From positions 992,001 to 1,056,000 of the forward strand of contig JACKDU010000001.1 in NCBI GenBank assembly GCA_020633335.1: 64,000 nucleotides of DNA. Reading direction: 5' to 3'. Position numbers and translations under genes: made by a program. The notes under the pieces were generated by a model. It worked only from the letters and a program-made list of their open reading frames with translations. It searched no databases and was not told the DNA's origin. This document shows positions 1-8,257 of this stretch, piece after piece (the first letter of the stretch is position 1; each line of letters begins with the position of its first letter). This stretch comes from Myxococcales bacterium (lineage in GTDB: Bacteria; Myxococcota_A; Polyangia; Nannocystales; Nannocystaceae).

Positions 1-459
1 GACGTTGGCCCCCGTGGTCTCGCCGATCACGGTGTCGATCGAGCGGGTGAGCGGCTTGTCGGCGAGCGGGCTCGGCATGAAGCCGGACTCGACCTCGATC
101 AGCACGTCAGGGCCGAGGAAGGGCGCGCGCGCGGCCGCGACCGCGGCCGCGACCGTCGGATCCTCGGGGACGTTGGCGTCGACCGGGTGGAGCGTCCACT
201 GGGTGCCGACGATCGCCCCGCCGGCGTCGACGTCGACGTCGAGCTGGCCGACCCAGCCGTCGTTGCCGGCCTCGACCACGAGCGCGCCGCTCGCCCCCAC
301 CAGCGGCTCGTCGAGGACCTCGTGGGTGTGGGCGGAGAAGAAGACGTCGACGAGCCCGGGCTCGATGAGGCTGGCGAGCCGGTGGTCCTTGTGCACGCTC
401 AGCTCGCTCATCACCACGACGATCTGGCAGCCGTCGTCGCGGAGATCGGCTAGGGGAAC
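1..459 (-). pseudogene. Fragment of a 5'-nucleotidase/metallophosphatase, truncated at its upstream side
   Basis: The minus-strand frame (codons ending at 450, 447 and so on) stays open for about 153 codons and runs off the left window edge. It reads like the end of a calcineurin-type metallophosphatase domain followed by the start of a 5'-nucleotidase C-terminal domain. There is a hydrophobic strand VVVMSEL, then FFSAHTHEVL, which matches the GH(T/D)H metal-binding motif of the UshA family, then GNDGWVGQLDVDVD. These enzymes hydrolyse nucleotides or nucleotide sugars in the periplasm. The N-terminal half, with signal peptide and first metal ligands, is absent: nuclease-like homology stops near 459, and 13 bp further on lies the stop codon of a lipoprotein gene on the same strand. 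The gene therefore appears broken by a rearrangement. The boundary was estimated by eye. Confidence 0.65.
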
Positions 460-472
460 GAGGCGAGGGCGA

Positions 473-1159
473 CTACTTCTCTGCGGTCGTCCGGCAGAGG
501 AGCGCAGGAGGATCGGGCGGAGGCGGATCGACTCGCTCGAGGTTGGGCTCCATTTCGGTCACGGGCCTCCATGACATGGACCGCTTGTTGGGGGGGCGCG
601 TGGTCGCGATCGCGCTCGCCACTTGAACCCGCTGAACGTGATGCTCTACCCTTCTTCCACTGGATCCATTAGTGACAATGTGCATTTCACAAACTGGAGA
701 CCTGAATCTCTCCTCTTCTGGGGGGCGAGGGAAGAATACAAGAAATTGCTGGCTGTGACCACCAAGGTCGTAGTCTCTCGTGCGAAAGAACGTAGCTTGG
801 CCCGCGATCAGGTTGTTCCCGCACCGCAGCCATGTTGCGGCCGATGCCGCTCCGGCTCCGGGGCTGCGTTCCCCAAAGCTAGCATGGAACCAATACCCCC
901 TCAGTACGAGAGACATCGGACGTCGGGCTTCATAGACTCGTTCGGTCGGCTCTCCATCTGCACTGTACTCGCGCACCGTGGTCGTCCGGTAGGCCAAAGT
1001 CCAGCCATCTGGAGAACAATCACAGCTTACAGGGCGGCCTGTGTCGTCCACGCAAAACTCAACTCCGAAACCCCCCGTCGTGGCACACGACAATGAGAGA
1101 GGCGCGAGCAGCGCGAGCGCTAGTTGGGATGCGGATTGGTGTCCCTTGTCACTTGGCAT
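473..1159 (-). CDS. Small Cys-rich lipoprotein, member of the DPPPPDPPxxLCRTTAE family (copy a)
   Basis: The product is 228 aa. It has a hydrophobic leader ending in the lipobox-like LSLSC, then a GFGVEFCVDDTGRPVSCDC segment, RGYWF, AASAATWLRCGN and PVCEMHI motifs, and a proline-rich end with the tail LLCRTTAEK. The ATG at 1159 is chosen because an AGGTGAG stretch lies 4-5 bases upstream; a GTG nine bases earlier is possible. It is clearly paralogous to the C-terminal part of the next gene upstream (1208-3052) and to the shrunken copy at 26767-26964. Function is unknown. It is probably surface or periplasm anchored. The neighbourhood (an RHS relic, a severed nucleotidase) suggests cargo carried by RHS-type rearrangement, possibly an immunity-type protein, but that is inference only. 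Confidence 0.75.
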   Translation of the reverse strand: MPSDKGHQSASQLALALLAPLSLSCATTGGFGVEFCVDDTGRPVSCDCSPDGWTLAYRTTTVREYSADGEPTERVYEARRPMSLVLRGYWFHASFGERSPGAGAASAATWLRCGNNLIAGQATFFRTRDYDLGGHSQQFLVFFPRPPEEERFRSPVCEMHIVTNGSSGRRVEHHVQRVQVASAIATTRPPNKRSMSWRPVTEMEPNLERVDPPPPDPPALLCRTTAEK

Positions 1160-1207
1160 GGCTCTCACCTGGGGGCTAGTCGGCCAAAGGCAGCCCTTGC
1201 TTCCCGT

Positions 1208-3052
1208 CTACCGCTCCGCCGTCGTTCTACAGAGTCGAGCCGGCGGATCCAAGGGGGGCGGGTCAACGACTTCGTAGCGAGGGCCTCGATCCCGCGCGAA
1301 ACTCCAAGAGTATCGACCGTCATCCGACTGGATAGTCTTGATGGCGCTGACCACATGGGCCATTCTAGTGTGGTGCTCTACACCACGTCCATCGTCGTCA
1401 TTCAAGGCTACATGAAATTCGCAGACAGGTGCTTCGAGACGACTCGCCTCCGGAGGCAGGGGGAAATAGGCGAGGAATCGTTGGGCGCCTGGGGCGTCGA
1501 CGTCTTGGCCGCGAAAGACCAAATGTCCCGCAATCACGTCGTTGCCGCACCGTAGCCATGTGGCCGCAGACGCGGCCCCTTCGCGTCGCCCCGCGATGCT
1601 GATCTCAAACCAGTAGCCCCGAATGACGACGGGGAGTCCATCCTTGATCTTGCGCAATTTGCCCGGATACTCGTCATGTGAGGTGTAGTCGTAGACTTCA
1701 GTGGCGCCAAGCAGTTGAATGGATGTATGCTCTGGCTGCTCGCAGTCGCAGTGCCTGAGGCGTCCGGAATTGTCCTCGCAGAGGATGATGGGGAAGCCGC
1801 TCGTGGACGCGCATGCCGCCAGTCCCAGGGTGCATAGAGCGACTACCTCCGCAAGGCGACATGAGCCAGTCGCCGGGGACGCTGGTCTTGTCCTGGGTGT
1901 GATCGTCCCCGCGGTGCCAGACGCAGACGCCGCCCGAAGAGATGCTTCATGCGGAGCTCGTCGCCGACGGGCTCGCCCGCGCGACCGTCTCCACCCAAGG
2001 AGAAGCAACAAGAGGCCCTGAGGCATCGATGGCGCCGACGACGCGTCCAGAGCGCATCCGTGGCGACGGCTCGCGTCGAGCGATGGCGGCGTCGTCTGGT
2101 CGCGTCGAGAGTTGACCTCCTGAGTCCTCGACGTGGGCGGAGGGCCTCCGGGCGTCTGAGCGGGGCTGGAGTCTCGATCGCCGTCGGGATCGATCAGGTG
2201 CATGTGTCCCGCCTCATCGGACCCGTCGCAGGTGACCTCCACCTGGAAGGCGGCGGTGCGAACCGACTCCCTTCCGTCCGGGGTGCGAACTTCCATCCAG
2301 ATCGAATGGATCCCTTGGTCAAGGCCGCCGTGTCGACGCGTGCATTCCGCGAAGACCATGTCGACCCCGGGCTTGCCCATCCAGCTCCTCCCCGGATCCA
2401 AAGGGGTGCAGATGTCATTCGTCGGTCGCCACTCCCTCCCATCGACAAACGTGCGGTAGAGGAGATAGTCGGCAAATGGCTCAGCGTGCGAAGGTAGGAC
2501 GGCTGAGAAGGCCGCGCCGTCTGCGTCGAAGCAGTCTGAGCAGGCTCCTTGGTGGCTTATGCCAATTGTGATGTCTGTCTTTGCGGGGGATGAGGGGGAA
2601 ATGCCGACCGTCTCGAGATGAAGAGGCACGTCGGTCACGACCACGTGGCCCCTTATCTCGCGTGGGGGGAGATCGAACCCCTCCGCCGCGACCTTCTGTC
2701 GGATCTTCGCCATCCTTCGCCAATCATTCTCCCTGATCCGAAGATCAATCGCCGCCGCCACGCTGAGCCCTCCCTCGGGCACCAGCAGGGTGACGCCGTC
2801 TGTCTCTTCGACACTGAACTTCGTCACCCGGCCATTGACCCGCAATTCTACGCGTTCGTCATCGCGCTTCAGGTGTCCAGGCCCTGCCCAGGGCACGCCA
2901 GAGGCGTTCGGCGGCACTGTGCCTCCCTGCCCGACGTAGAGGCGCCCCGCTCCCATGTCTGCATCTCCGCAGCTGCACGCGTTCGCTTCACATGGCAGCA
3001 AGTTCGCAACAAGCGCTAGTGCGAGAGGGACTCGGAGGATGAAGTTGCTCAT
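1208..3052 (-). CDS. Chimeric ORF: secreted myxobacterial protein fused in frame to a LCRTTAE-family lipoprotein (copy b)
   Basis: This is a 614-aa ORF with a signal peptide (VPLALALVANLLPCEANA). The first ~300 aa are a secreted Cys-containing protein: SCGDADMGAGRLYVGQGG, Ig-like strands, paired CSDCF and CDGSD segments. They end in a region resembling a MYXO-CTERM sorting tag: Gly-Cys, a Leu-run (QGLLLLLLGW) and an Arg-rich stretch. The reading frame then runs through an out-of-frame RHS relic and into a complete lipoprotein body (lipobox LAAC near 1815, GYWFEIS, AASAATWLRCGN, end ARLCRTTAER) closely related to copy a. No ATG start specific to the lipoprotein part was found, so it probably lost its own start on joining. 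The ATG at 3052 is used because the signal peptide begins there. Both parts are of unknown function. It may be one fused gene or two genes with the second decayed. Confidence 0.6.
   Translation of the reverse strand: MSNFILRVPLALALVANLLPCEANACSCGDADMGAGRLYVGQGGTVPPNASGVPWAGPGHLKRDDERVELRVNGRVTKFSVEETDGVTLLVPEGGLSVAAAIDLRIRENDWRRMAKIRQKVAAEGFDLPPREIRGHVVVTDVPLHLETVGISPSSPAKTDITIGISHQGACSDCFDADGAAFSAVLPSHAEPFADYLLYRTFVDGREWRPTNDICTPLDPGRSWMGKPGVDMVFAECTRRHGGLDQGIHSIWMEVRTPDGRESVRTAAFQVEVTCDGSDEAGHMHLIDPDGDRDSSPAQTPGGPPPTSRTQEVNSRRDQTTPPSLDASRRHGCALDASSAPSMPQGLLLLLLGWRRSRGRARRRRAPHEASLRAASASGTAGTITPRTRPASPATGSCRLAEVVALCTLGLAACASTSGFPIILCEDNSGRLRHCDCEQPEHTSIQLLGATEVYDYTSHDEYPGKLRKIKDGLPVVIRGYWFEISIAGRREGAASAATWLRCGNDVIAGHLVFRGQDVDAPGAQRFLAYFPLPPEASRLEAPVCEFHVALNDDDGRGVEHHTRMAHVVSAIKTIQSDDGRYSWSFARDRGPRYEVVDPPPLDPPARLCRTTAER
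1866..1990 (-). pseudogene. RHS core relic C (degenerate)
   Basis: Read on the minus strand with one frameshift, this encodes EPVGDELRMKHL then SGGVCVWHRGDDHTQD and PGD. It aligns with the RHS core copies at 29.3-29.5 kb and 30.3-30.5 kb (LRMKHVSGGVTVWHRG, YDYAQDGNRLLKT). Relative to them it carries a one-base indel and a deletion of about 15 bp. It lies exactly between the secreted-protein part and the lipoprotein part of the chimeric ORF, so the fusion was made by RHS-derived DNA. Part of the Arg-rich tail of the upstream protein is RHS sequence read in another frame. Confidence 0.6.
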
Positions 3053-3237
3053 CGCACGCCCTCCCAGGGGACTTCGGCAGTCCAGCCTCTGAGCGAGGCC
3101 GTGTTCATCGTCCTCGCTCGGCCGGTGCGCTCTTGCGCCGGTTGCCGACAGGGAGTCGCCTCCCACGAGGCAGCGCTCGTAGCGACCATGAGAGCGTCTG
3201 GTGCGTCGCTTCGCTGGTGCTCCTGGCGCTTCACCAT
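3049..3237 (-). pseudogene. 5' remnant of a fourth Cys-rich tandem lipoprotein gene
   Basis: The ATG at 3237 is preceded by the same GATCGATC...GGAGGGCGAACGCG leader found before the genes at 4279 and 5324. The first residues, MVKRQEHQRSDAPDALMV, match the N-terminus of the 4323-5324 gene (MKRQEHPRSDAPDTLMV). After about 20 residues the similarity stops, and the frame closes at 3049, just inside the start of the secreted-protein gene. This is the truncated head of another repeat unit, left when the block to its left replaced the rest of the gene. Confidence 0.55.
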
Positions 3238-3280
3238 CGCGTTCGCCCTTCCAAGATCGATCCATACCACGGGGCCACGC

Positions 3281-4279
3281 TCACGGGAGGCCGCAGAAGC
3301 CGACGTTCTCCTTGCCCGGCGGCGCCTCGCCCATCGCGTAGAAGGGCACACACTCGGCGCCCTGGTCCTTGAGCGGGCAGGTGTTGGGCTGGTCCAGGTC
3401 GCAGATCGTCGCGCAGCACCCGAGTGCCTGGCAGCCCGGGACCAACGCTGGCTCCGCACAGATGAGGCCCGGGTCGCAGTAATTCACGGATTCGCAGGGA
3501 TCCCCTTCTTTCCCTTCACCTGGCGCCGAGCCGTCGGGTAGGCAGACCCACTCTCCTCCGTCGAGGGGCAAGCAGGAGTCGTTGTCGGGGCAGTCCTGGA
3601 GGAGGGGTTCGCAGAGGGGGTGGCAGATTGTGAATAGCTGGTTTGACAGACAGTGGCCCGGATAGGGGCATTCGGGCGCATCAAACGAGCCCGCGCAGAA
3701 CGCGATGCAGTAGCCGACACTGTCCTGATCGACATCCCAGCAGAAGAGCCCCTCGTCGCAGTCGTCGAGGCCGCTGGCAAATGGGCCCTGGACTGTGCAG
3801 GGCTCGAAGGCTTGCTTTGGGCTCGGGACGAGGGGCACGCAGCGAAGCTCATCCCAGGCGGCGCCCCACTCCGCCATGTCCGACCAGGCGGTGCACTTCT
3901 GGCATGGGGGACAATCTTGAAGCCAGATGTTGCACTCGTGCGCGCCGCCGGTGGTCTCCTCGCCGTAGGTCTCGACGGGCTCGCAGACCGCGGGGCCGGT
4001 CGTGGCCGTGATTCCGCCCGTCGTGCCCGAGCTCGCGTCGGTCGCGGTGGTCGCGGTCACGGTCCCCGACGTCCCTGCGGTCGACGCGGTCGTCGCACTT
4101 GCGCCGCTCGTCGAGCCTGACGCCCCCGTCGCCGAGGTCACCTTGTCGCCGCCGAGGCAGCCGGGGCCGAGGAGAAGTGCGAGCGCGAGCCAGCGGCCAC
4201 GGGGCTGCGGCCGCCGGTGGCTTACGTCGTCCATGAGCGCGCCAGGTGCGTTGCTTCGCGGGTGCTTCTGATGCTTCAT
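3281..4279 (-). CDS. Cys-rich lipoprotein, tandem paralogue 1
   Basis: The product is 332 aa. An N-terminal basic region and hydrophobic leader (WLALALLLGPGC) suggest lipidation. A Ser/Thr/Gly/Ala linker of about 60 residues follows, then a ~220-aa Cys-rich domain with motifs CPPCQKCTAW, EPCTVQG, SGLDDCDEGLFCW, GYCIAFCAG, LQDCP, CDPGLICAE and GCCATICDL, ending AECVPFYAMGEAPPGKENVG and FCGLP. About 26 Cys imply many disulfides outside the cytoplasm. The ATG at 4279 is chosen because GGGGGAGAG sits 7 bases upstream and the position matches the paralogues. It is separated by 43 bp from the next copy. Function is unknown; a display or adhesion role is a guess from linker plus disulfide-rich head. 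Confidence 0.8.
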   Translation of the reverse strand: MKHQKHPRSNAPGALMDDVSHRRPQPRGRWLALALLLGPGCLGGDKVTSATGASGSTSGASATTASTAGTSGTVTATTATDASSGTTGGITATTGPAVCEPVETYGEETTGGAHECNIWLQDCPPCQKCTAWSDMAEWGAAWDELRCVPLVPSPKQAFEPCTVQGPFASGLDDCDEGLFCWDVDQDSVGYCIAFCAGSFDAPECPYPGHCLSNQLFTICHPLCEPLLQDCPDNDSCLPLDGGEWVCLPDGSAPGEGKEGDPCESVNYCDPGLICAEPALVPGCQALGCCATICDLDQPNTCPLKDQGAECVPFYAMGEAPPGKENVGFCGLP

Positions 4280-4322
4280 CGCGGCGCTCTCCCCCAGGAT
4301 CGATCCGTACCACGCTACGTCC

Positions 4323-5324
4323 TCACGGGAGGCCGCAGAAGCCGACGTTCTCCTTGCCCGGCGGGGCCTCGCCCATCGCGTAGAAGGGCACACACTCGGC
4401 GCCCTGGGCCTTGAGCGGGCAGGTGTTCGGGAGGTCCAGGTCGCAGATCGTCGCGCAGCATTTGAAGCCCTCACAGCCCGGGACAGAGTTCCCTTCCGCG
4501 CAGAGGAGGCCCGGGTCGCAGGCATTCTCCCAATCACAAGGATCTCCGTCCACGCCCGCATCCGGACCCGACACGTCCTGCGTGCATAGCCAAGCATCGT
4601 GGATATAGTAACACACGTCCTCGCCTGGACAGTCCTGAAGCAAGGGATCACAGGCCGGAAAGCACTTCGGCGCGACACCATCCGCGAAGATCATGCACTC
4701 GCCAGGGTAGGGACAGAGGGGCTCCTCGGGCGAGCCCGCGCAGAGGGCGACGCAGTAGCCGGCGTTGCTCTCGTCGACGTTCCAGCACATGAGCCCCTCG
4801 TCGCACTCGTCGAGCCCGCTGTTGTAGGAGCCCTGGACCGTGCAGGGCTCCAGGGCTTGCTTTGGGTCCGGGACGAGAGGCACACATCGGTGCGTGTTCC
4901 AACCGCCGAACCCGTCATCCGACCAGGCGGTGCACTTCTGGCATGGGGGGCACTCCTGGGTGAAGGTGTCGCACTGCTCTGCGCCGCCGCTGGTCTCGTC
5001 GCCGTAGGTCTCGACGGCTTCGCAGACCTCAGGGCCGGTCGTGGTCGTGGTGCCGCTTGTGCCCGAGCCCGCGTCGGTCGTGGTTGAGCTTGCGGACGTC
5101 GAACTCCCGGTCGTCCCTTCGCTCGTCACGCTCGACGACGTCGCTTCGCTCGTCGAGCCCGACGCCCCCGTCGCCGAGGTCTGCTTGTCTCCGCCGAGGC
5201 AGCCGGCGCCGAGGAGCACGGCGAGCGCGATCCAGCGAGCGCGGGCCCGCGGCCGCTGTCGGTGCTCGTCGACCATGAGCGTGTCAGGTGCGTCGCTTCG
5301 CGGGTGCTCCTGGCGCTTCATCAT
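4323..5324 (-). CDS. Cys-rich lipoprotein, tandem paralogue 2
   Basis: The product is 333 aa with the same architecture as its neighbours: leader WIALAVLLGAGC, linker SATGASGSTSEATSSS onward, and a Cys-rich head beginning CEAVETYGDETSGGAEQC and ending CGLP. The head is nearly identical to the other copies over its last 35 residues but diverges in the middle (DVSGPDAGVDGDPCDWENAC). Two adjacent ATG codons (5324, 5321) follow GGAGG at 9 and 12 bases; the first is taken. The middle diverges while the ends stay constant, which fits recent tandem duplication followed by diversification. Confidence 0.8.
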   Translation of the reverse strand: MMKRQEHPRSDAPDTLMVDEHRQRPRARARWIALAVLLGAGCLGGDKQTSATGASGSTSEATSSSVTSEGTTGSSTSASSTTTDAGSGTSGTTTTTGPEVCEAVETYGDETSGGAEQCDTFTQECPPCQKCTAWSDDGFGGWNTHRCVPLVPDPKQALEPCTVQGSYNSGLDECDEGLMCWNVDESNAGYCVALCAGSPEEPLCPYPGECMIFADGVAPKCFPACDPLLQDCPGEDVCYYIHDAWLCTQDVSGPDAGVDGDPCDWENACDPGLLCAEGNSVPGCEGFKCCATICDLDLPNTCPLKAQGAECVPFYAMGEAPPGKENVGFCGLP

Positions 5325-5366
5325 CGCGTTCGCCCTCCAAGATCGATCCATACCACGGTGTGGCGC

Positions 5367-6341
5367 TCACGGTAGGCCGCAGAAGCCGATGTTCTCCTTG
5401 CCCGGCGGGGCCTCGCCCATCGCGTAGAAGGGCACGCATTCCGCGCCCTCGCCCTTGAGCGGGCAGCTGATTGGCGAGTTGAGGTCGCAGATCGTGGCGC
5501 AGCAGCCAGAGGCCCAGCAGCCTGGGACCCGGTTCGCTTCCGCGCAGAGGATGCCCGGGTCGCAGGCATCTACGAATTCGCAGGGATCGCCGTCCGCGCC
5601 CGAGTAGGGGCCCGAATTGTCCTCGAGGCAGATCCACGCGTCGTGGGATGGGAGGCAGGTCGCCCCCTGCGGGCAGTCCTGGAGGAGCGGTTCACAGGTG
5701 GGAATGCACCTCGGCCCGACGCCGCTCCCGTCGATGACGCATACGGAAGGATAGGGACATTCGGCGTCGTAGAAGTCCGTGCCCGTGCAGAAGGCGATGC
5801 AGTAGCCAGCATTGCTCTCATCGAGATACCAGCAGTAGAGGCCCTCGTCGCAATCGTCCAACCCACTAGACTTGGACCCCTGAACCGTACAAGGCTCAAA
5901 GGCTTGCTTTGGCGTCGGATCGATGGGCACGCATCGCTGGTCGTTCCAGCCGTTGCCCCCATCATTGGCCCAGATCGTGCACTTTTGACCTTCCGGGCAG
6001 TCCTGGGTGAAGGTGTCGCACGTTTGCGGGCAGCCGGCGGTCTCCTCGCCGGATGTCTCGACGGGCTCGCAGACCGCGGGGCCGGTCGTGGCCGTGGTGC
6101 CGCCCGTCGTGCCCGAGCTCGCGTCGGTCGTGGTGCTCACGGCCGTCGCGGTCCCCGTCATCCCGTCGGTCGTCCCGCTCGACGACGTCGCTTCGCTCGT
6201 CGAGCCTGACGCCCCCGTCGCCGAGCTCTCCTTGCCGTCCCCCACGCAGCCGCCGAACCCGACGAGCGCCAAGGCCGCGATCCCGCACCCACGCCCCCAC
6301 GCGTGCCGCGACCCTCGACTGGCCATGAACCCCGTCAGCAC
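5367..6341 (-). CDS. Cys-rich lipoprotein, tandem paralogue 3 (first in the array, GTG start)
   Basis: The product is 324 aa if started at the GTG at 6341, where GGAGG lies 8 bases upstream and the position matches the ATG of the two downstream copies. An ATG at 6326 is the alternative. The leader is GCGIAALALVGFGGC, followed by a Ser/Thr linker and a Cys-rich head (CPEGQKCTIW, LDDCDEGLYCW, GYCIAFCTGTD, SGCCATICDL, FCGLP end). It is the most divergent of the three, with its own sequence SSATGASGSTSEATSSSGTT in the linker. The three genes plus the remnant at 3049-3237 form a head-to-tail array of ~1.04-kb units. Confidence 0.78.
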   Translation of the reverse strand: MLTGFMASRGSRHAWGRGCGIAALALVGFGGCVGDGKESSATGASGSTSEATSSSGTTDGMTGTATAVSTTTDASSGTTGGTTATTGPAVCEPVETSGEETAGCPQTCDTFTQDCPEGQKCTIWANDGGNGWNDQRCVPIDPTPKQAFEPCTVQGSKSSGLDDCDEGLYCWYLDESNAGYCIAFCTGTDFYDAECPYPSVCVIDGSGVGPRCIPTCEPLLQDCPQGATCLPSHDAWICLEDNSGPYSGADGDPCEFVDACDPGILCAEANRVPGCWASGCCATICDLNSPISCPLKGEGAECVPFYAMGEAPPGKENIGFCGLP

Positions 6342-6446
6342 CGCGCTCGCCTCCAGCCCCGATCCATACCACGCCCGGCGCCTCACCGGGCTCCCCGCGC
6401 TCTCGAGCGCCCGCGCCCGCTCGCGCGAGCGCCCGCGCCCGCGCCC

Positions 6447-7607
6447 CTACCCCGGCGGCTTGAGCGGCGCGCAGGTCGACACGCCCGCGCCAACCACCAA
6501 AATCGGCGCGTTCTGATTCACCGTCGTCAGCACCTGCCCCTTGCCCTCGCTATTGTCATAGTCGAGGTGGGTGACCTTGCTCGTGGTGCCGATCCCGTCG
6601 GGCACCGAATTCGTGAAGAAGTAGAAGTCCCCGCCCCAGAACGCGAACGCGAAGGCGTTGGACAGCGGAAACCCGCCGAAGGGGATCGTCTCGATCGCCT
6701 GGGCGTTCGCCTTGTCGAACTGGATCAGCTTGGCGTCCGGGACCCCGCCGAAGGCGTAGATCCGGCCGTCGCCGGTGCCGGTGAGCTCGGCGCCGTTGTA
6801 GTTGGTCGGGCCGATCGTGTTCATCTGCAGCGCGATGTCGTCGAAGACGCCGAGCTTGCCGACCCCGGGGCCCTCGCTCCATTGGCCGGCGACGCCGTTC
6901 CAGTGCTGGCCGTAGAGGCGATCGCAGGGGTTTTGCTCGCTCTCCGAGACGAAGGCCATGCCGAAGTGGATCCAACCATTCGCCCCGGGGTTGTAGCCGG
7001 GGTCCGTGCAATTGGCCGGGTTGATGACGTCGAGCTCGAAGAGGTCGCCGATGTAGATCCCCTGGTTGAGGTCGAGGTGGGTCGTCTGGATCCACGCCTT
7101 GCCGTCGCGGCCGACCCCCATCGAGAAGGTCCCGTCGCTGGTCGGGCAGCCGAGGTCGCCGACCTTCGAGAAGACGTTGAAGGTCGGGTCGTAGGTCCAG
7201 AGCTCGCGGTCGTCGGAGAGCACGTAGATCAGGTCGAGCTTGTCGCCGCAGGGGCACATCGAGTAGTCGGGGCCGCCGGTGGTGTCGCCGGCGCTCTCCG
7301 AGTCGCCGCCGATGTCGAACTTGAAGCCGCCGCTGCTGCCGACCGAGGCGTCGCTGGTGGCACCCTCGGTGCCCGAGCCGCCGCCGCTCGAGTCCGTGGC
7401 CGCCGAGGCGCTAGAGGTCGCGGTCGCGGTCGCGCTGGCGGTCGCGGTCACGGTGACCGTCGCCGTCGCGCTCGCGGTCGGCATCGCCGGCTTGCCGCCG
7501 TACATCGTGTCGTCGCCGCCGCAGGCCCCGAGGCCGAGCGCGAGCGCGGGCCAGAGCCCGGCGGCGAGGAGAGGGAGGGCGCGGGGGCGAGCGCGACGGG
7601 GGGCAAT
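6447..7607 (-). CDS. Lipoprotein with Kelch/SMP-like repeat domain, apparent ATT start
   Basis: The product is 386 aa. The leader LWPALALGLGACGGDDT has a lipobox, followed by a Thr/Ala/Ser linker (many TAT and SAT units) and a ~270-aa domain opening CPCGDKLDLIYVLSDDRELW. It is rich in repeated Gly-aromatic strands such as WTYDPTFNVFSKVGDLGC, GRIYAFGGVPDAKLIQFD and YFFTNSVPDG, as in beta-propeller surface proteins. No ATG, GTG or TTG lies between the upstream in-frame TAG and the lipobox. The only plausible initiator is ATT at 7607, with AGGGAAC just upstream. Otherwise the gene starts at the ATG at 7505 and lacks a signal peptide, which is unlikely. Function is unknown. Confidence 0.7.
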   Translation of the reverse strand: MAPRRARPRALPLLAAGLWPALALGLGACGGDDTMYGGKPAMPTASATATVTVTATASATATATSSASAATDSSGGGSGTEGATSDASVGSSGGFKFDIGGDSESAGDTTGGPDYSMCPCGDKLDLIYVLSDDRELWTYDPTFNVFSKVGDLGCPTSDGTFSMGVGRDGKAWIQTTHLDLNQGIYIGDLFELDVINPANCTDPGYNPGANGWIHFGMAFVSESEQNPCDRLYGQHWNGVAGQWSEGPGVGKLGVFDDIALQMNTIGPTNYNGAELTGTGDGRIYAFGGVPDAKLIQFDKANAQAIETIPFGGFPLSNAFAFAFWGGDFYFFTNSVPDGIGTTSKVTHLDYDNSEGKGQVLTTVNQNAPILVVGAGVSTCAPLKPPG

Positions 7608-7740
7608 GTTCCCTGGCTAGTCCCCGGGCGCCGCGGCCGTCAAGGGCGATTTCGGGCGGAGCTCGGGCCGCCGACGCGCGATCGCCCGTGGCCCCGCGAC
7701 CCCGCTCGTTCGAAACGGCGTCCGCGGATCCGCTGGCGAT

Positions 7741-7773
7741 CAGGCGGGGAGCAGGCGGGGAGCAGGCGGGGAT
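7741..7773. repeat. Three tandem copies of an 11-bp unit
   Basis: The unit CAGGCGGGGAG occurs at 7741, 7752 and, with a final T, at 7763, running up to the stop codon of the 7773-8201 gene. It lies in the 165-bp intergenic space to the next gene. It is a simple slippage repeat with no assigned function. Confidence 0.8.
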
Positions 7774-8201
7774 CAGCCGCGGACCACCTTGCGGAGCATC
7801 CCCTGGACCTCGTCGCGGACGGCGGTGAGGCGCTGCGATCGATAGACCCCGTAGGCGCCGCCGAGGATCGGCCCGGTGATCATCCCGACCACCGGGAGCA
7901 CCGACGCGGCGAGGCCGATCTTGGCGCCGCTGACCAGCGCGCCGCCGGGGCTCAGGCGCTCGTGGAGCTGGAGGAGCGCGTCGTGGAGGGCGACCTTCTC
8001 GTCGGCGCCGAGCTCGTCCAGGTGGTCGACCGCGGTCCGGAGGGCGAGGAGCTCGCGGTCGAGCGCCTCGTCGCTGAAGGGGGCGACGTCCACGAGCTTG
8101 CGGGCGCGCTCCCCCTGCTCGAGCGCCCAGGCCTTCGGGTCGGCCCGCAGGCGCTCGACCTGCGCGCGCGCCCACCCCTTCGGATCATCGGTCAGCGACA
8201 T
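7773..8201 (-). CDS. Small protein with amphipathic helices and a hydrophobic glycine-rich segment
   Basis: The product is 142 aa. The N-terminal 85 residues are charged and helical (MSLTDDPKGWARAQVERL, DEALDRELLALRTAVDHLDE). Then comes a Gly/Ala-rich hydrophobic stretch (GAKIGLAASVLPVVGMITGP, ILGGAYGVY) that may insert into or lie on a membrane, and a basic tail (MLRKVVRG). The glycine-zipper-like segment recalls small DUF-type membrane-associated proteins, but the family is not recognised. It stands alone, upstream of nothing on the same strand within 160 bp. Confidence 0.65.
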   Translation of the reverse strand: MSLTDDPKGWARAQVERLRADPKAWALEQGERARKLVDVAPFSDEALDRELLALRTAVDHLDELGADEKVALHDALLQLHERLSPGGALVSGAKIGLAASVLPVVGMITGPILGGAYGVYRSQRLTAVRDEVQGMLRKVVRG

Positions 8202-8257
8202 GAGGGGATGAGCATAGACCGGCGAGGGGCCGCCGCAAGGGGGGCGGCGCCGCCGGA

